Part shown: piece after piece, positions 14,495 to 15,814 of the stretch | Numbering within the stretch: the stretch's first letter is position 1 | Layout of the letters: every line of letters begins with the position of its first letter | Source: JASJHI01 sp965371355 | GTDB taxonomy: Bacteria > Actinomycetota > Acidimicrobiia > Acidimicrobiales > Ilumatobacteraceae | Assembly (NCBI GenBank): GCA_965371355.1 | Contig: CBDUYD010000064.1 | Span: 1-15,814, forward strand | DNA: 15,814 nucleotides | Reading direction: 5' to 3' | The notes under the pieces: model-generated | Database searches by the model: none | Told to the model about the DNA's origin: nothing | The model's input: the letters and a program-made list of their open reading frames with translations, nothing else | Position numbers and translations under genes: made by a program

Positions 14495-15312
14495 TCCGTC
14501 GAACGTACCGTTGCGAGCAGTTCGGCGATCACTTCATCGAGCGTTGCCGGCTCGTACTTGAAGCGGGCGAGCGACCGATAGGTGTCGGCCGCGGCGTGGT
14601 GGAACCCGTCGGGCAGGCCCGCGGCGGCGAACGTCGCCGCGATCTCCTCCATCTCACCGGCGAACCTCCACGCCTTCGGCGCGACGCCGACGGCCGTCGC
14701 CGCCGACCGGTCGGTCAGGCCGGGCTGCGAGATCGCCCACTCTTCGGCAAGAGCCGTGTCGACACCTTCGGCGTCGGCGAGCGCGTTGACCGCGAGCAAC
14801 AGCGCCGCGCTGCCCTTCGTCCACGCCGCGAAACACATCTTCAGCGCCGACGCCGCGCCGGGTCCACCTTCGATCGGGCGGGCGTCGACGATCGAATCGG
14901 CCCACAACGCCGCCGCCCGGTCTGCCTCCGGCCCGGATGTGTAGAGCCGGGTCGTCCCGGCGGTGACCGGCGGAAGTCCGATGACCCCGCCGTCGACGAA
15001 TCGCGCGAACTGCGAACCGATCGTGCGCGCGCTGCCCGGTGAGATCGCGTTGGCGTCGACGTAGAGGCCGTCGAAACCGAGCGCGGCGACCTCGCCGGCG
15101 ACTGCGAACGCCTGGTCGGGCGGGCAGATCGAGATGATCGTGTCGGCCTGTTCGACCAGCGAGCCGAGTGTGCCGACGTCGGTGATGCCCGCATCGTCGG
15201 CCCGCGCCCGCGTCGCCGCCGACCTTCCTTCGCCGGCCCAGATCCGCGCACCCGTGCAGGCGCGAGCGAGTGCTGCACCCATCGCGCCGGGGTGCAGGAA
15301 CCCGGTTGTCAT
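14491..15312 (-). CDS. NAD(P)-binding 6-phosphogluconate/3-hydroxyisobutyrate dehydrogenase-like protein with DUF1932
   Basis: This 273-residue protein begins with a Rossmann fold, MTTGFLHPGAMGAAL, the GxxxxGxMG form typical of beta-hydroxyacid dehydrogenases. ICPPDQA (62-68) and VDANAISPGSAR (85-96) continue that domain. The second half matches the DUF1932 helical domain (ALKMCFAAWTKGSAALLLA, 156-174), where K158 or K166 would be the catalytic lysine. The reaction is probably NAD(P)-dependent oxidation of a hydroxyacid or reduction of an imine; the substrate is unknown. Start ATG at 15312, overlapping the stop of the alcohol dehydrogenase gene as ATGA; the longer frame to 15483 overlaps that gene and is rejected. 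Its own stop overlaps the next start in the same way, so all three are translationally coupled. Confidence 0.87.
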   Translation of the reverse strand: MTTGFLHPGAMGAALARACTGARIWAGEGRSAATRARADDAGITDVGTLGSLVEQADTIISICPPDQAFAVAGEVAALGFDGLYVDANAISPGSARTIGSQFARFVDGGVIGLPPVTAGTTRLYTSGPEADRAAALWADSIVDARPIEGGPGAASALKMCFAAWTKGSAALLLAVNALADAEGVDTALAEEWAISQPGLTDRSAATAVGVAPKAWRFAGEMEEIAATFAAAGLPDGFHHAAADTYRSLARFKYEPATLDEVIAELLATVRSTE

Positions 15313-15814
15313 CCCGGCTCCACGACCACCTTGATCGCGCCCTCGCCGCGGTCCGCAGCGGTTGCGAACGCCTCGGCCGCGCGCTCGATGGGGTACCGGT
15401 GCGTGATCAGCGCCGCTGGAAGATCCGGAAGGCGCCCGAGCACCTCGGCGGCGACGTCGGTGTCCCGGCGGCCGTCGTGGCACCCCCAGAAGAGCGACGG
15501 TCGCAGGGTGACCTCCTTCAGGCAGAGCGCGAGACCGGGGAGCGTCGTCGATTCCCAGTAGATCGCCGGGCTCACGACGGTTCCGCCAGGGCGCGCGAGG
15601 TCGATCGCCCGGGCGAGTGACGCATCGGTGCCCGCCGCGTCGAACACGACGTCGTATCCCGCCTTCTCGCTGGTCGACAGCGAGCCGAGTCCGAGCCGCT
15701 CGGCGACGGCTCGCTGGACGTCGTGGCGAGCCGAGATGTCGACGTCGCTGCCGCGCTCACTCACGATCGCACCTTCGAGCAGGCCGATCGAGCCGGCTCC
15801 GATCACCGCTACCC
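15309..15814 (-). CDS. Medium-chain (zinc-type) alcohol dehydrogenase, C-terminal part, cut by the window edge
   Basis: About 168 residues are present, entering at the right edge with VAVIGAGSIGLL, the GxGxxG nucleotide loop of medium-chain dehydrogenases. DVVFDAAGT, RPGGTVVSP and the ending ITHRYPIERAAEAFATAADRGEGAIKVVVEP are typical of the cofactor domain and the final catalytic segment. The N-terminal catalytic domain with any zinc ligands is outside the window, so zinc dependence cannot be checked. These enzymes oxidise alcohols or polyols with NAD(P). It is the most upstream visible gene of the right-hand operon and its stop overlaps the next start by four bases. Confidence 0.9.
   Translation of the reverse strand, partial: VAVIGAGSIGLLEGAIVSERGSDVDISARHDVQRAVAERLGLGSLSTSEKAGYDVVFDAAGTDASLARAIDLARPGGTVVSPAIYWESTTLPGLALCLKEVTLRPSLFWGCHDGRRDTDVAAEVLGRLPDLPAALITHRYPIERAAEAFATAADRGEGAIKVVVEPG

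Noticed and set aside
1..15814. Mobile elements, integrases, CRISPR repeats, tRNA or rRNA genes, prophage or toxin-antitoxin genes.
   Set aside because: No matching proteins, no regularly spaced repeats and no cloverleaf-like or rRNA sequence were seen on either strand.

Overview
The window is high-GC DNA in which nearly all reading frames use G/C-ending codons. Its gene content (a DosR-type response regulator, F420/flavin split-barrel proteins, a CtpE-type P-ATPase and an LmeA-like protein) points to an actinobacterium. The vitamin K carboxylase homologue and the lack of any mycobacterial synteny I recognise would fit a marine or soil Acidimicrobiia-type organism, but that placement is inference. 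I saw no rRNA, tRNA, CRISPR array, transposase or integrase.

Left part (1-2868), stress and dormancy signalling. The 3' end of a universal stress protein gene overlaps a DevR/DosR-like response regulator gene on the + strand. Converging on it from the - strand is an apparent operon of two pyridoxamine-phosphate-oxidase-like split-barrel proteins and a PAS-containing DevS-like histidine kinase. In Mycobacterium tuberculosis the DosR system controls universal stress proteins and proteins of this general kind under hypoxia and nitric oxide. This locus looks like a related module in which a PAS domain takes the place of the heme GAF domains.

Centre (2931-9826), mostly membrane proteins. A DUF389 membrane protein (-) and a DUF1269 protein (+) diverge from a short shared region. 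A full-length vitamin K gamma-carboxylase homologue (-) is then divergent from a CtpE-like P-type cation ATPase (+). After the ATPase come a 33-residue single-span membrane protein, too short for ordinary gene calling, and a short F420-type split-barrel protein. Two of the intergenic regions share the 9-mer AACTATGAT, which contains a good -10 hexamer.

Right part (9846-15814), all on the - strand and read right to left. In order: the Rossmann half of a medium-chain alcohol dehydrogenase cut by the window edge, a 6-phosphogluconate-dehydrogenase-like protein with a DUF1932 C-terminus, a natural fusion of a RidA deaminase domain to an alpha/beta hydrolase, a cytochrome P450 lacking the usual I-helix threonine, a two-helix potassium channel with an RCK domain, and an LmeA/DUF2993-like protein. 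The first three are joined by ATGA start/stop overlaps and look like a catabolic operon that oxidises a substrate and handles an enamine or imine intermediate. No pathway could be named.

The most interesting items are the RidA-hydrolase fusion, the PAS-type DosR-like module with its split-barrel partners, the carboxylase homologue with its key catalytic residues kept, the Asp-Pro P450, and a possible AUC start codon on the DUF389 gene.
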